Assembly (NCBI GenBank): GCA_934667425.1
Contig: CAKULV010000025.1
Span: forward strand, 1-46,765
Source of the DNA: an uncultured Kiritimatiellota bacterium
GTDB taxonomy: Bacteria > Verrucomicrobiota > Kiritimatiellia > RFP12 > UBA1067
DNA: 46,765 nt
Reading direction: 5' to 3'
Each line of letters begins with the position of its first letter. Position 1 is the stretch's first letter. The notes under the pieces are model-generated. The model was not told the origin of the DNA and did not search any database. It was given only the letters and a program-made list of their open reading frames with translations. Positions 33,884-40,714 of the stretch are shown piece after piece. Position numbers and translations under genes: made by a program.

Positions 33884-35650
33884 CTACCTGACCCGCTTTA
33901 TCGCGCCAAACCTGCACACCTGGGAGCACTGCTTGCAGCCGGCGCAGAGGGATGCGTCGATCTTCATCTTGAAGCGCCCCGGAGCGGACTCGTCCCCTCG
34001 CGTGATGGCCGGGCAGCCGAGCTTGAAGCAGGCGCCGCAGGACTTGCACTTGTCCGCCTCGACCTCGCATAGGCCCTCCTTCGTGAGCTTGGCCGCGATG
34101 CGGCACGGCGCATAGGCGACGATCAGTGCGCCCTCTTCGCCATCCATGGCGTCCGCAAGCACACGCTCAAGCCCCGCAAGATCGTCCGCAGACACGGTGA
34201 CGACCTTCTTCAGTCCGCACGCCTTCGCGATTTCAGTGATTTCGGTGACAGGGGCAGGCTCGCCCGTGAGCGTCTTCCCCGAGCCGGGATTGTCCTGATG
34301 CCCCGTCATGCCCGTTATGCGGTTGTCAAGCACAACCGTGGTCACTGGAGTGCCGTTGTACTGGGCGGACAGGATGCCCGTGATGCCGGAATGGAAAAAG
34401 GTGGAATCGCCGAGGATCGCGCAGACGCGTCCCTTGTATCCGGCCTTCTTCATGCCTGCCGCGTTGCCGATGGAGGCCCCCATGCATATTGTGGTATCCA
34501 TCGCGTTTAGCGGAGGGAATGCGCCAAGCGTATAGCATCCGATGTCGCCCGTGACGGTGGCCTTGAGCTTGTTCAGCACATAGAACACGCCACGGTGCCC
34601 GCAACCGGCGCAAAGCACCGGCGGGCGCGTAGGCAGCGCCTCCTTCGGCGGCACGGGCTGCCGGGGCGCCGGAACGTCGCCGAGGATCTCGTGGCGCAAC
34701 GCCCGCACACGATCCGGGTTGAGCTCCAGCATGTTCATCTCCGTCTCGTGCTCAACGACCTTGATGCCCATCGCACGGATCTGTTCCTCGAGGAAGGGAT
34801 CCAGCTCCTCGACCACAAGCAGACGGTCAACGCCCTTGGCGAACTCCTCTATGAGATCCCTCGGCAACGGGTTTGTCCAGCCGAGCTTAAGCACCGAAAA
34901 TTCGGGGAACACCTCCTTCACGTACTGGTACGACACGCCGGAGGTGACGATTCCGAGGGACGTGAGTCCCTTCTCGATGCGGTTGAAGGCAGATGCCGAC
35001 GCCGCCTTGGACATGGCCTCCGTGCGCTTCTGCGCCTTGATGCGGTGGCCGCGGGCGAACATCGGCACCGGAATCGTCTTGGCGATGTCCTTCCTGTACG
35101 GGATGAGCGGATGCGGCGCGGGCCTGAAGTCCCCGAGATCGACGAGCGAAGACGAGTGGGATGTGCGCGTCGTCAGGCGAAGGAAGCACGGGACCTCGTA
35201 TTTCTCGGACATCTCAAACGCCGCCTGCACCATGTCGTACGCCTCCTGCGAATCCGAAGGCTCAAGCATCGGCGCACGGGCGAACTTGGCGAGGTTGCGG
35301 TTGTCTTGCTCGTTCTGGGACGAATGCATGCCCGGATCGTCAGCCACGCAGACCACCATGCCGCCGGTCGCGCCTACGTAGGTGAACGTCATCAGCGGAT
35401 CCATGGCCACGTTCAGCCCAACGTGCTTCATGGCCGTGAGCGACCGGGCTCCGGCGATGGAGGCGCCTATCGCCGTCTCCATTGCGACCTTCTCGTTCAC
35501 CGCCCATTCGCACTTCACCGTATCCTTGAACTTCGCAATGTTCTCAAGAATCTCCGTGGATGGTGTACCAGGATATGCGCTTGCCACCACGCACCCGGCA
35601 TTCGCGGCGCCGCATGCGACCGCCTCGTTGGCCGAAAGCATCTTCTTCAT
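33884..35650 (-). CDS. iorA: Indolepyruvate:ferredoxin oxidoreductase, alpha subunit
   Basis: A 588-residue cytoplasmic subunit that oxidatively decarboxylates aryl pyruvates from aromatic amino acids to acyl-CoA with ferredoxin as acceptor. The N-terminal pyrimidine-binding part (ANEAVACGAANAGCVVASAYPGTPSTEI) leads, the ThDP-binding part carries LCAGCGHRGVFYVL and GDIGCYTLG...MGASIGNAAG, GDSTFFHSGI and DNRITGMTGHQDNPG. The C-terminus has two [4Fe-4S] clusters (CKSCGACFKLGC and CAGCKQCSQVC). The usual partner iorB is not in this window. Start ATG 35650 is preceded by GAGGGAG; the frame is open 55 codons further, but that lies over the promoter. First gene of iorA-uppS-dxs. Confidence 0.93.
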   Translation of the reverse strand: MKKMLSANEAVACGAANAGCVVASAYPGTPSTEILENIAKFKDTVKCEWAVNEKVAMETAIGASIAGARSLTAMKHVGLNVAMDPLMTFTYVGATGGMVVCVADDPGMHSSQNEQDNRNLAKFARAPMLEPSDSQEAYDMVQAAFEMSEKYEVPCFLRLTTRTSHSSSLVDLGDFRPAPHPLIPYRKDIAKTIPVPMFARGHRIKAQKRTEAMSKAASASAFNRIEKGLTSLGIVTSGVSYQYVKEVFPEFSVLKLGWTNPLPRDLIEEFAKGVDRLLVVEELDPFLEEQIRAMGIKVVEHETEMNMLELNPDRVRALRHEILGDVPAPRQPVPPKEALPTRPPVLCAGCGHRGVFYVLNKLKATVTGDIGCYTLGAFPPLNAMDTTICMGASIGNAAGMKKAGYKGRVCAILGDSTFFHSGITGILSAQYNGTPVTTVVLDNRITGMTGHQDNPGSGKTLTGEPAPVTEITEIAKACGLKKVVTVSADDLAGLERVLADAMDGEEGALIVAYAPCRIAAKLTKEGLCEVEADKCKSCGACFKLGCPAITRGDESAPGRFKMKIDASLCAGCKQCSQVCRFGAIKRVR

Positions 35651-35683
35651 CTGTGTCTCCCTCAAAAAAACGATTTTCCGCGT

Positions 35684-35692
35684 ATTATACCA
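35684..35692 (-). promoter_or_regulatory. Extended -10 (TGGTATAAT) of the iorA-uppS-dxs operon
   Basis: TATAAT on minus at 35684-35689 with TGG upstream. The predicted leader is about 27 bases and contains GAGGGAG before ATG 35650. It lies in the 56-base gap after the radical SAM gene. Confidence 0.7.
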
Positions 35693-35706
35693 TACTCTGA
35701 TTCCGC

Positions 35707-36816
35707 CTACCGCAGATAGCAGCCCGGATCCTCTCCCCAAATGTCGCCCGTCGCGGCCTCGCCTCTGGCGCGGAAGTTGCCGCCGCACACGTCGAGCCAC
35801 CGGCACGTCCTGCACCTTCCGCTCACAAATTCCTTCTTCCTGCGCAGAAGATCGAGCAGGGAACCTTCAGCCGGACTTCCCCATATCTGCGAAAAAGGCC
35901 TCTCCCGGACGTTCCCCACGGGACGATTCCGCCAGAACTGGTCTGGAAACACGGTTCCGTCCCATGAAATGCAGGCGATCCCCTGCCCGCTCGAATTGCC
36001 GCCGTTCAGCTCAAGGAGACGAAGCCTCTCCTCTGACGGGCGCTTCATGTACAGGTATGGCCCGTCGCAATGGTTGTCCACGGTAAGCACCTCCATCTGG
36101 AATCCGTCAGAATGGGCCCGCTCCGTCTCCGCAATGATCGTGTCGATCGCCCGCATGCGCTCGTCGGGGGCAAGGTCGTCCGCAATGAGCGAATTCCCCC
36201 TGCCCGTGTACACGAGGTGGTAGAAGCACACTCGCGGCACGCCCTCCGCCCGCATCAGCCCGAATATGGACGGGATCGCCGCCACGTTCCTGCGTGTCAT
36301 GGTGACGCGGAGACCGACCTTCACCCCTCGCGACACGAGACGGCGCACAGCGGCAAGGCTTGATGCGTATGCCCCGGCCTTGCGCCGGAAATCGTCATGC
36401 ACCTTCTCCGTGCCATCTATCGAGATGCCCACGTATCCCGTGCCGAAAGACGCAAGCCAGTCGGCGGCGGCGTCGTCGATCAGCGTGCCGTTTGTGGAGA
36501 ACGTCACCCTAAGCCCGCGCGACTTCGCGTATTCGGAAAGTTCACGGATGTCTTCGCGGCAGAACGGTTCGCCTCCCGAGAACAGCAGCACGGGCACGCC
36601 CCATCCGGCGAGATCGTCAATGACTGCCCTTGCCTCGTCTCCGTCCAGCACCCGATCCGCTCCCGCATGATTGGAGGCATAGCAGTGCGAACACGAAAGA
36701 TTGCACCTGGGCGTAACGTTCCACACCACAATGGGCCTGCGGTGCGCACGTTTCGCGTACCGCAAATGGTCGTTCGGCTCATTAGCCCCGAATAGCAGCT
36801 TGCTGATGCTTGTCAT
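35707..36816 (-). CDS. Radical SAM/SPASM protein, AhbC/NirJ-like
   Basis: A 369-residue iron-sulfur enzyme. The start (MTSISKLLFGANEPNDHLRYAKR) and VVWNVTPRCNLSCSHCYA, with cluster cysteines 38, 42 and 45, closely follow the pattern of AhbC (12,18-didecarboxysiroheme deacetylase) and NirJ proteins. LFSGGEPFCRED and STNGTLID are normal radical SAM motifs. The C-terminal SPASM region has GIACISWDGTVFPDQFWRNRPVGNV and the final cysteines CRTCRWLDVCGGNF...CYL. Known family members remove side chains from siroheme-derived tetrapyrroles; related SPASM proteins modify peptides. No other haem gene and no small precursor peptide is nearby, so substrate is open. I chose ATG 36816; a TTG at 36849 lies inside the -10 box and cannot be used from that promoter. 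Confidence 0.82.
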   Translation of the reverse strand: MTSISKLLFGANEPNDHLRYAKRAHRRPIVVWNVTPRCNLSCSHCYASNHAGADRVLDGDEARAVIDDLAGWGVPVLLFSGGEPFCREDIRELSEYAKSRGLRVTFSTNGTLIDDAAADWLASFGTGYVGISIDGTEKVHDDFRRKAGAYASSLAAVRRLVSRGVKVGLRVTMTRRNVAAIPSIFGLMRAEGVPRVCFYHLVYTGRGNSLIADDLAPDERMRAIDTIIAETERAHSDGFQMEVLTVDNHCDGPYLYMKRPSEERLRLLELNGGNSSGQGIACISWDGTVFPDQFWRNRPVGNVRERPFSQIWGSPAEGSLLDLLRRKKEFVSGRCRTCRWLDVCGGNFRARGEAATGDIWGEDPGCYLR

Positions 36817-36848
36817 AGGTCGCAGGATTGTCAAAAATGTGTCGCCCA

Positions 36849-36857
36849 ATTATATCA
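36849..36857 (-). promoter_or_regulatory. Extended -10 (TGATATAAT) of the radical SAM gene
   Basis: TATAAT on minus at 36849-36854 with TGA upstream; leader of about 26 bases and no strong ribosome site. It faces the plus-strand promoter at 36869-36877. Confidence 0.65.
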
Positions 36858-36868
36858 CACCCGCAAAA

Positions 36869-36877
36869 TGGTATAAT
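36869..36877 (+). promoter_or_regulatory. Extended -10 (TGGTATAAT) of the CPBP-RluD operon, leaderless
   Basis: TATAAT at 36872-36877 with TGG upstream. Seven bases separate it from GTG 36885, so the message should start at the initiation codon. Confidence 0.7.
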
Positions 36878-36884
36878 GCGGGGC

Positions 36885-37550
36885 GTGGACAGATACTGGA
36901 AGACATCGCTGCCTTACATCATGCCCTTTGCGGCATGGATGGGGCTTATGGCCATCTTGCCGCCCACCGCCCTTTCCTATGCGGCGAGGGCTGCGGCGAC
37001 GCTTCTCATCGGCGTCGTGTGCCTTGCGTTCGGCAGCCGGCGCTGCGGCCGGCCGCCGCCAGGCGAGAGGCATTGCCGCCTCGGCAGGGCGGCCGCGCAC
37101 GTCTCTGTCGGCATTCTCGTCGGGCTGGCGGTATTCGTGCTATGGACGGCTCTGCCCTCCTGGCCGTTTGCCGGGCCGGATGTGCAATCCCCGTCACCCT
37201 ACGACCCCGGCGTGTGCGGCTGGCCGCTGACAGTCGCAAGGCTTGTCGGCAGCTCATTCGTGATCGCTCCAGTAGAGGAGGTGTTCTTCAGGTCTTTCCT
37301 GTACCGGCGGCTCATTGCCCGCGACATACGGTCGGTGCCGCTTTCGCGGTTCGACATGTCGGCGTTCCTGTGGACGGTGCTGCTCTTCACGCTGGAGCAC
37401 AACCGTCCGATCGCCGCCGCGATGACCGGCGTGGCGTATGGCCTTCTCGCGATACGCTTCGGGCTCAAGTCCGCAATCGCAGCACATGTCACGACAAACC
37501 TCGTGCTGGCGGTTTTCGTGATACACAAGGGCGCATGGCAGTTCTGGTGA
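36885..37550 (+). CDS. CPBP-family intramembrane glutamic protease (CAAX/Abi type)
   Basis: A 221-residue membrane protein with several hydrophobic helices. The three family motifs are in place: EEVFFR (Glu131, Glu132, Arg136), FTLEHNR (His172) and HVTTN (His201, Asn205). Members cut substrates within the membrane or serve in bacteriocin self-immunity and protein anchoring; the substrate here is unknown. The frame is open upstream to 36828, but the -10 box ends at 36877, so the GTG at 36885 is the first usable start and also fits the sequence (DRYWKTSLPYIMPFAAW). The stop overlaps the RluD start by 16 bases, so the two are co-expressed. Confidence 0.85.
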   Translation: MDRYWKTSLPYIMPFAAWMGLMAILPPTALSYAARAAATLLIGVVCLAFGSRRCGRPPPGERHCRLGRAAAHVSVGILVGLAVFVLWTALPSWPFAGPDVQSPSPYDPGVCGWPLTVARLVGSSFVIAPVEEVFFRSFLYRRLIARDIRSVPLSRFDMSAFLWTVLLFTLEHNRPIAAAMTGVAYGLLAIRFGLKSAIAAHVTTNLVLAVFVIHKGAWQFW

Positions 37551-38536
37551 GCGAGCGTCTTGACATAAGGCTTACCGACCTCCACCCCGATTTCTCGCGT
37601 TCGCGGATAAAGGGGCTGATCGAATCCGGGTTCGTCAAGGTGAACGGCGCCGTCGTGCTCAAGCCGGGCGCAAAGGTCGAAGCGGGCGACGACTTTGAGG
37701 TCACGATCCCGCCTCCCGTGCCTGCCGTGCCGTTGCCAGAGGACATCCCCCTGAACGTACTGTTCGAAGACGACGACATTCTCGTGATAGACAAGCCTGC
37801 CGGGCTTGTAGTCCATCCGGCGCCTGGACACTTCACCGGAACGCTCGTCAACGCCATCCTGCACCACTGCCCGGACCTCAGCGGGATAGGCGGCGTGGCG
37901 CGTCCGGGCATCGTGCACAGGCTCGACCAGGATACGTCCGGCGTGATGGTCGTCGCGAAGTCGCAGATCGCCATGGAAGCCCTCGCAAGGGATTTCGCCA
38001 CGCACGCAAACATGCGCAAGACATATCTTGCGATCGTGCATGGGCGGCCATCCCCGCCCGAGGGACGCATCGAGAACTTCATCGGACGCCACAAGGTGAA
38101 CAGGAAAAAGATGGCGATACGAACCGATGGCGGCAAGCTTGCGATCACCTGCTACAAGACACTGGCGACGGCATGCAAGCCGACGGGAGAAGGGATTCAA
38201 TCCAGGCACGAAGTGATTTCCCTCGTAGAGTGCGACATCCTCACAGGCCGTACCCACCAGATAAGGGTGCACATGGCATCGCTTGGATGCCCGATCGTCG
38301 GCGATGGGACTTACGGACGAAAGGCGGCGGACAATGGCCTGTACCCCCCGCCTGGACGGCAGATGCTCCACGCATGGCGGCTTGAGCTCAGGCATCCGGT
38401 CAGCCGTCGGCAGGCGGTCTTCGAGGCGCCGCCACCCGACTGCTTCAGCGACTACATCTCACCGCAGCCTTGGCCTCGACTGGTGGATGCATCCGTCAAA
38501 GGGTCCGTAAACGCCCCTCCCAGTCGCGACCGTTGA
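37535..38536 (+). CDS. rluD: Ribosomal large subunit pseudouridine synthase, RluA/RluD family
   Basis: A 333-residue RNA-modifying enzyme. An S4 domain (about 15-70: RLTDLHPDFSRSRIKGLIESGFVKVNGAV) precedes the catalytic domain with DDDILVIDKPAGLVVHPAPGH and GIVHRLDQDTSGVMVVAK, whose Asp in HRLDQDTSG is the catalytic residue, and LLTGRTHQIRVH-like ILTGRTHQIRVHMASLG. The S4-plus-RluA layout and length fit RluD, which modifies helix 69 of 23S rRNA. ATG 37535 lies inside the CPBP gene; upstream in-frame codons belong to other genes. The 3' end overlaps the convergent YgjP-type gene by 41 bases. Confidence 0.93.
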   Translation: MAVLVSERLDIRLTDLHPDFSRSRIKGLIESGFVKVNGAVVLKPGAKVEAGDDFEVTIPPPVPAVPLPEDIPLNVLFEDDDILVIDKPAGLVVHPAPGHFTGTLVNAILHHCPDLSGIGGVARPGIVHRLDQDTSGVMVVAKSQIAMEALARDFATHANMRKTYLAIVHGRPSPPEGRIENFIGRHKVNRKKMAIRTDGGKLAITCYKTLATACKPTGEGIQSRHEVISLVECDILTGRTHQIRVHMASLGCPIVGDGTYGRKAADNGLYPPPGRQMLHAWRLELRHPVSRRQAVFEAPPPDCFSDYISPQPWPRLVDASVKGSVNAPPSRDR

Positions 38537-39062
38537 GCCGCTTGCGAAGGTCTTTCCAGCCAGGGAGGCGAGCATCCATCAGCGCGTGGAACGCCGGACC
38601 GTGCCCGTGTACGGCAAAGTGCGTCAGTTCGTGGACAACGACATACTCTACCAGCTCGCGCGGCGCGCGCGCCAGCGCTTCGCTGTATGTGACGTACCGC
38701 TTGATCCAGTGGCAGCATCCCCAAAGCGACGTCACTCTGCGAATCCTCCATGCGAAGTCGCGCTCGCCGAGTCGTGCCGCCCAAGCGGCGTTGAGTTCCG
38801 CCAACAGCGAGGACAGGGTTGCCCGTTCAGCATCCGTAACGGGCTCGCGCGCCGGACGCGCCAGCATCTCGCGCCGCGCTTTCACGGCCCAGGCCCACTT
38901 CGCCTTCAGGAACGCCTCGCCCTGCGCAAGCGTCGCGCCAAAATACGGGATGGAAAGCCGCAGCAAACCGTTCTGCGCGACGCGCAGGTTGATCCGCCGG
39001 ATGCGCTTCCGCAGCACCTCCACCGGAACGCCGTCTATTTCGTTTCGTCCAACGCGCAGCAT
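38496..39062 (-). CDS. YgjP-like zinc metallopeptidase domain protein (M48/DUF45 type)
   Basis: A 188-residue protein with the zincin motif VVVHELTHFAVHGHGPAFHALMDARLPGWKDLRKRLN near the end (His144, Glu145, His148, and His159 as likely third ligand). The WGCCHW segment and the basic N-terminus (RKRIRRINLRVAQNGLLRLSIP) match YgjP/DUF45 proteins, which are often found beside restriction or nucleic-acid genes but whose substrates are unknown. Last gene of the dnaB operon, 34 bases after the hydrolase gene. Its 3' end overlaps the RluD gene, which runs the other way, by 41 bases. Confidence 0.87.
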   Translation of the reverse strand: MLRVGRNEIDGVPVEVLRKRIRRINLRVAQNGLLRLSIPYFGATLAQGEAFLKAKWAWAVKARREMLARPAREPVTDAERATLSSLLAELNAAWAARLGERDFAWRIRRVTSLWGCCHWIKRYVTYSEALARAPRELVEYVVVHELTHFAVHGHGPAFHALMDARLPGWKDLRKRLNGRDWEGRLRTL

Positions 39063-39096
39063 GGGGATCGTGCGCGGCAGCAGCCTCGGCGGCCGG

Positions 39097-39993
39097 CTAC
39101 TTCCCGTAGCCGCGGTTGAAGAAGTTCACGAGTCGCTGCACCTCGTTCGGCTCGACGCCATGGGGGTGGTGTCCCCACTTCGCGCGACGCTCCATCATGA
39201 GATCGCCGCCGACCTTCTCGAACGAGTCCGCAAAGCGCATGCAGTTCTTCTCCGGCGGCACCACGACATCCGCTCCCCCATAGAGGATCAGCATCGGGAT
39301 GCCCGCCTTGGCGATCGGTTCCGCCCGGTTCACGCTCTGGTACGGATCGTTCGCGCCATCATACGTGTCGGTGATGAAAGGATAGTACTTGGCAAGGCCC
39401 TTGCGGCTCCAGTTCCCTTCCTTCTTGTCGAACCCCTGAAGAGTTGTGAAGTCAAGCAGAGGAGCGTCGAGGTAGATTGCGCACACGCAGTCCGGATGCG
39501 TGGAGGCGTAGCGCACCGAATAGTATCCGCCCCAGCTCATGCCTATCAGGCCGCACTTCTTCGCAAGGCCAAGCTCCTCGACGAGGAACCTCTGGAACGC
39601 CCTGCGCTTCGCGATCATCTCGTCATTCTGGTTCCCCGCATACACCTTCCCCTGCGACGGGTTGAACGTCACCCAATGGTAGCCGGCCTCAAGGAGGGCC
39701 TTCACGCCCACGCGATCCTGGAATGCCGTGGGCCACTCCATGCACCACACCCACCGTCCGTCTGCGGCCGGCTTCTCCGGCTCGACGACCCACGCCTCGC
39801 AGCCGTCCATGGTGAACATCGTGCGCAGCGCCCCCTGCATGCGATCCTGCCTGACCTTGCCGAACCTTTCCGCGATCTTCCTGCCGCAACGGCCCGCGAC
39901 TTCCCGCTCCGCAGCATCGCAGACTCCGGACAGCATTGCGCCGGCAACGGCCAGCGACATCATCGCCACACTCTTCACAGTTGCAAATCCCAT
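39097..39993 (-). CDS. Exported alpha/beta hydrolase (prolyl oligopeptidase/esterase-like)
   Basis: A 298-residue protein with a Sec signal (MGFATVKSVAMMSLAVAGAMLSGVCDA). The nucleophile elbow GMSWGGYYSVRYA (near 150) gives the catalytic Ser, the acid is probably the Asp in LYGGADVVVPP, and the His lies in WGHHPHGVEP. The cap region contains aromatic residues (YYPFITDTYDGANDPYQS) that suggest a sugar ester or small ester substrate, but this is inference. ATG 39993 directly abuts the rsmI stop and uses AAAGGAA at the end of rsmI as ribosome site, so it is translationally linked to rsmI. Confidence 0.83.
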   Translation of the reverse strand: MGFATVKSVAMMSLAVAGAMLSGVCDAAEREVAGRCGRKIAERFGKVRQDRMQGALRTMFTMDGCEAWVVEPEKPAADGRWVWCMEWPTAFQDRVGVKALLEAGYHWVTFNPSQGKVYAGNQNDEMIAKRRAFQRFLVEELGLAKKCGLIGMSWGGYYSVRYASTHPDCVCAIYLDAPLLDFTTLQGFDKKEGNWSRKGLAKYYPFITDTYDGANDPYQSVNRAEPIAKAGIPMLILYGGADVVVPPEKNCMRFADSFEKVGGDLMMERRAKWGHHPHGVEPNEVQRLVNFFNRGYGK

Positions 39994-39994
39994 G

Positions 39995-40702
39995 TTACTT
40001 TTCCTTTGCTGAAATGCCTTCCCTCATGAACTTTGGGTTGTTGCCCGCAATCACGATCGCGACCTCCCCCTTGACCTTCCGGTCCTTGAACTCCGCCGCA
40101 AGGTCCCCGAGATATCCGCGCGAGACGCGCTCGTGCAGTTTCGTAAGCTCCATGCACACCGCGGCCTCACGGTCGCCAAGCACGTCGTACGCCGCCTCAA
40201 GCGTCGCCGAAACGCGGAATGGAGACTCGTAGCATATGAGCGTGTGGTCGTGTTCCCTTTCGGCGGCGAACCAATTGCGGATCGCCCCAGGCCCGCGCGG
40301 CGGGAACCCCTTGAACGTAAACGAGCTCGTGGAGAGGCCGCTCATCAGCAGAGCCACGTCCACCGCGCTCGCCCCCGGCACGACACAGTACGGAACGCCC
40401 TCCTTCGCGCACTTCCTGACAAGGCGGTATCCGGGATCCGATATGCCGGGGTAGCCGCCGTCCGAGCAGAGCGCCACTTCCTTTCCGGCATTCACCGCCG
40501 CCACCACCACTTCGGCGATGCGCTCCTCATTCCCCTGGCGGTACGAGATCATCTCCGGACGCGGTACGCCGAAGTGCGTAAGCAGCTGCCATGTGCGGCG
40601 GGTATCCTCGCAGGCAATCAGCTGCGCGGACTTCAGGCACTCAAGCGCCCGTGCGCTGATGTCGCCAAGATTGCCTATCGGAGTCGCCACAACGTGAAGC
40701 AT
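39995..40702 (-). CDS. rsmI: 16S rRNA 2'-O-ribose C1402 methyltransferase
   Basis: A 235-residue SAM-dependent methyltransferase that modifies C1402 in the 16S rRNA decoding centre. The start VVATPIGNLGDISARALE, then CEDTRRT, LCSDGGYPGISDPGYRLV and VVPGASA are the RsmI (tetrapyrrole methylase fold) signatures. I prefer ATG 40702, 9 bases after the AAGGGG site; ATG 40708 would add two residues but has its site too close. It begins 12 bases after the dnaB stop. Confidence 0.94.
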   Translation of the reverse strand: MLHVVATPIGNLGDISARALECLKSAQLIACEDTRRTWQLLTHFGVPRPEMISYRQGNEERIAEVVVAAVNAGKEVALCSDGGYPGISDPGYRLVRKCAKEGVPYCVVPGASAVDVALLMSGLSTSSFTFKGFPPRGPGAIRNWFAAEREHDHTLICYESPFRVSATLEAAYDVLGDREAAVCMELTKLHERVSRGYLGDLAAEFKDRKVKGEVAIVIAGNNPKFMREGISAKEK

Positions 40703-40714
40703 AGCCATTCCCCT

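Noticed and set aside
36817..36849. TTG start that would lengthen the radical SAM protein by 11 residues
   Set aside because: The TTG overlaps the -10 box, so it would not be in the transcript.
36701..37534. Upstream extension of the RluD frame
   Set aside because: It runs through the radical SAM gene, the promoters and the CPBP gene; family sequence begins at ATG 37535.
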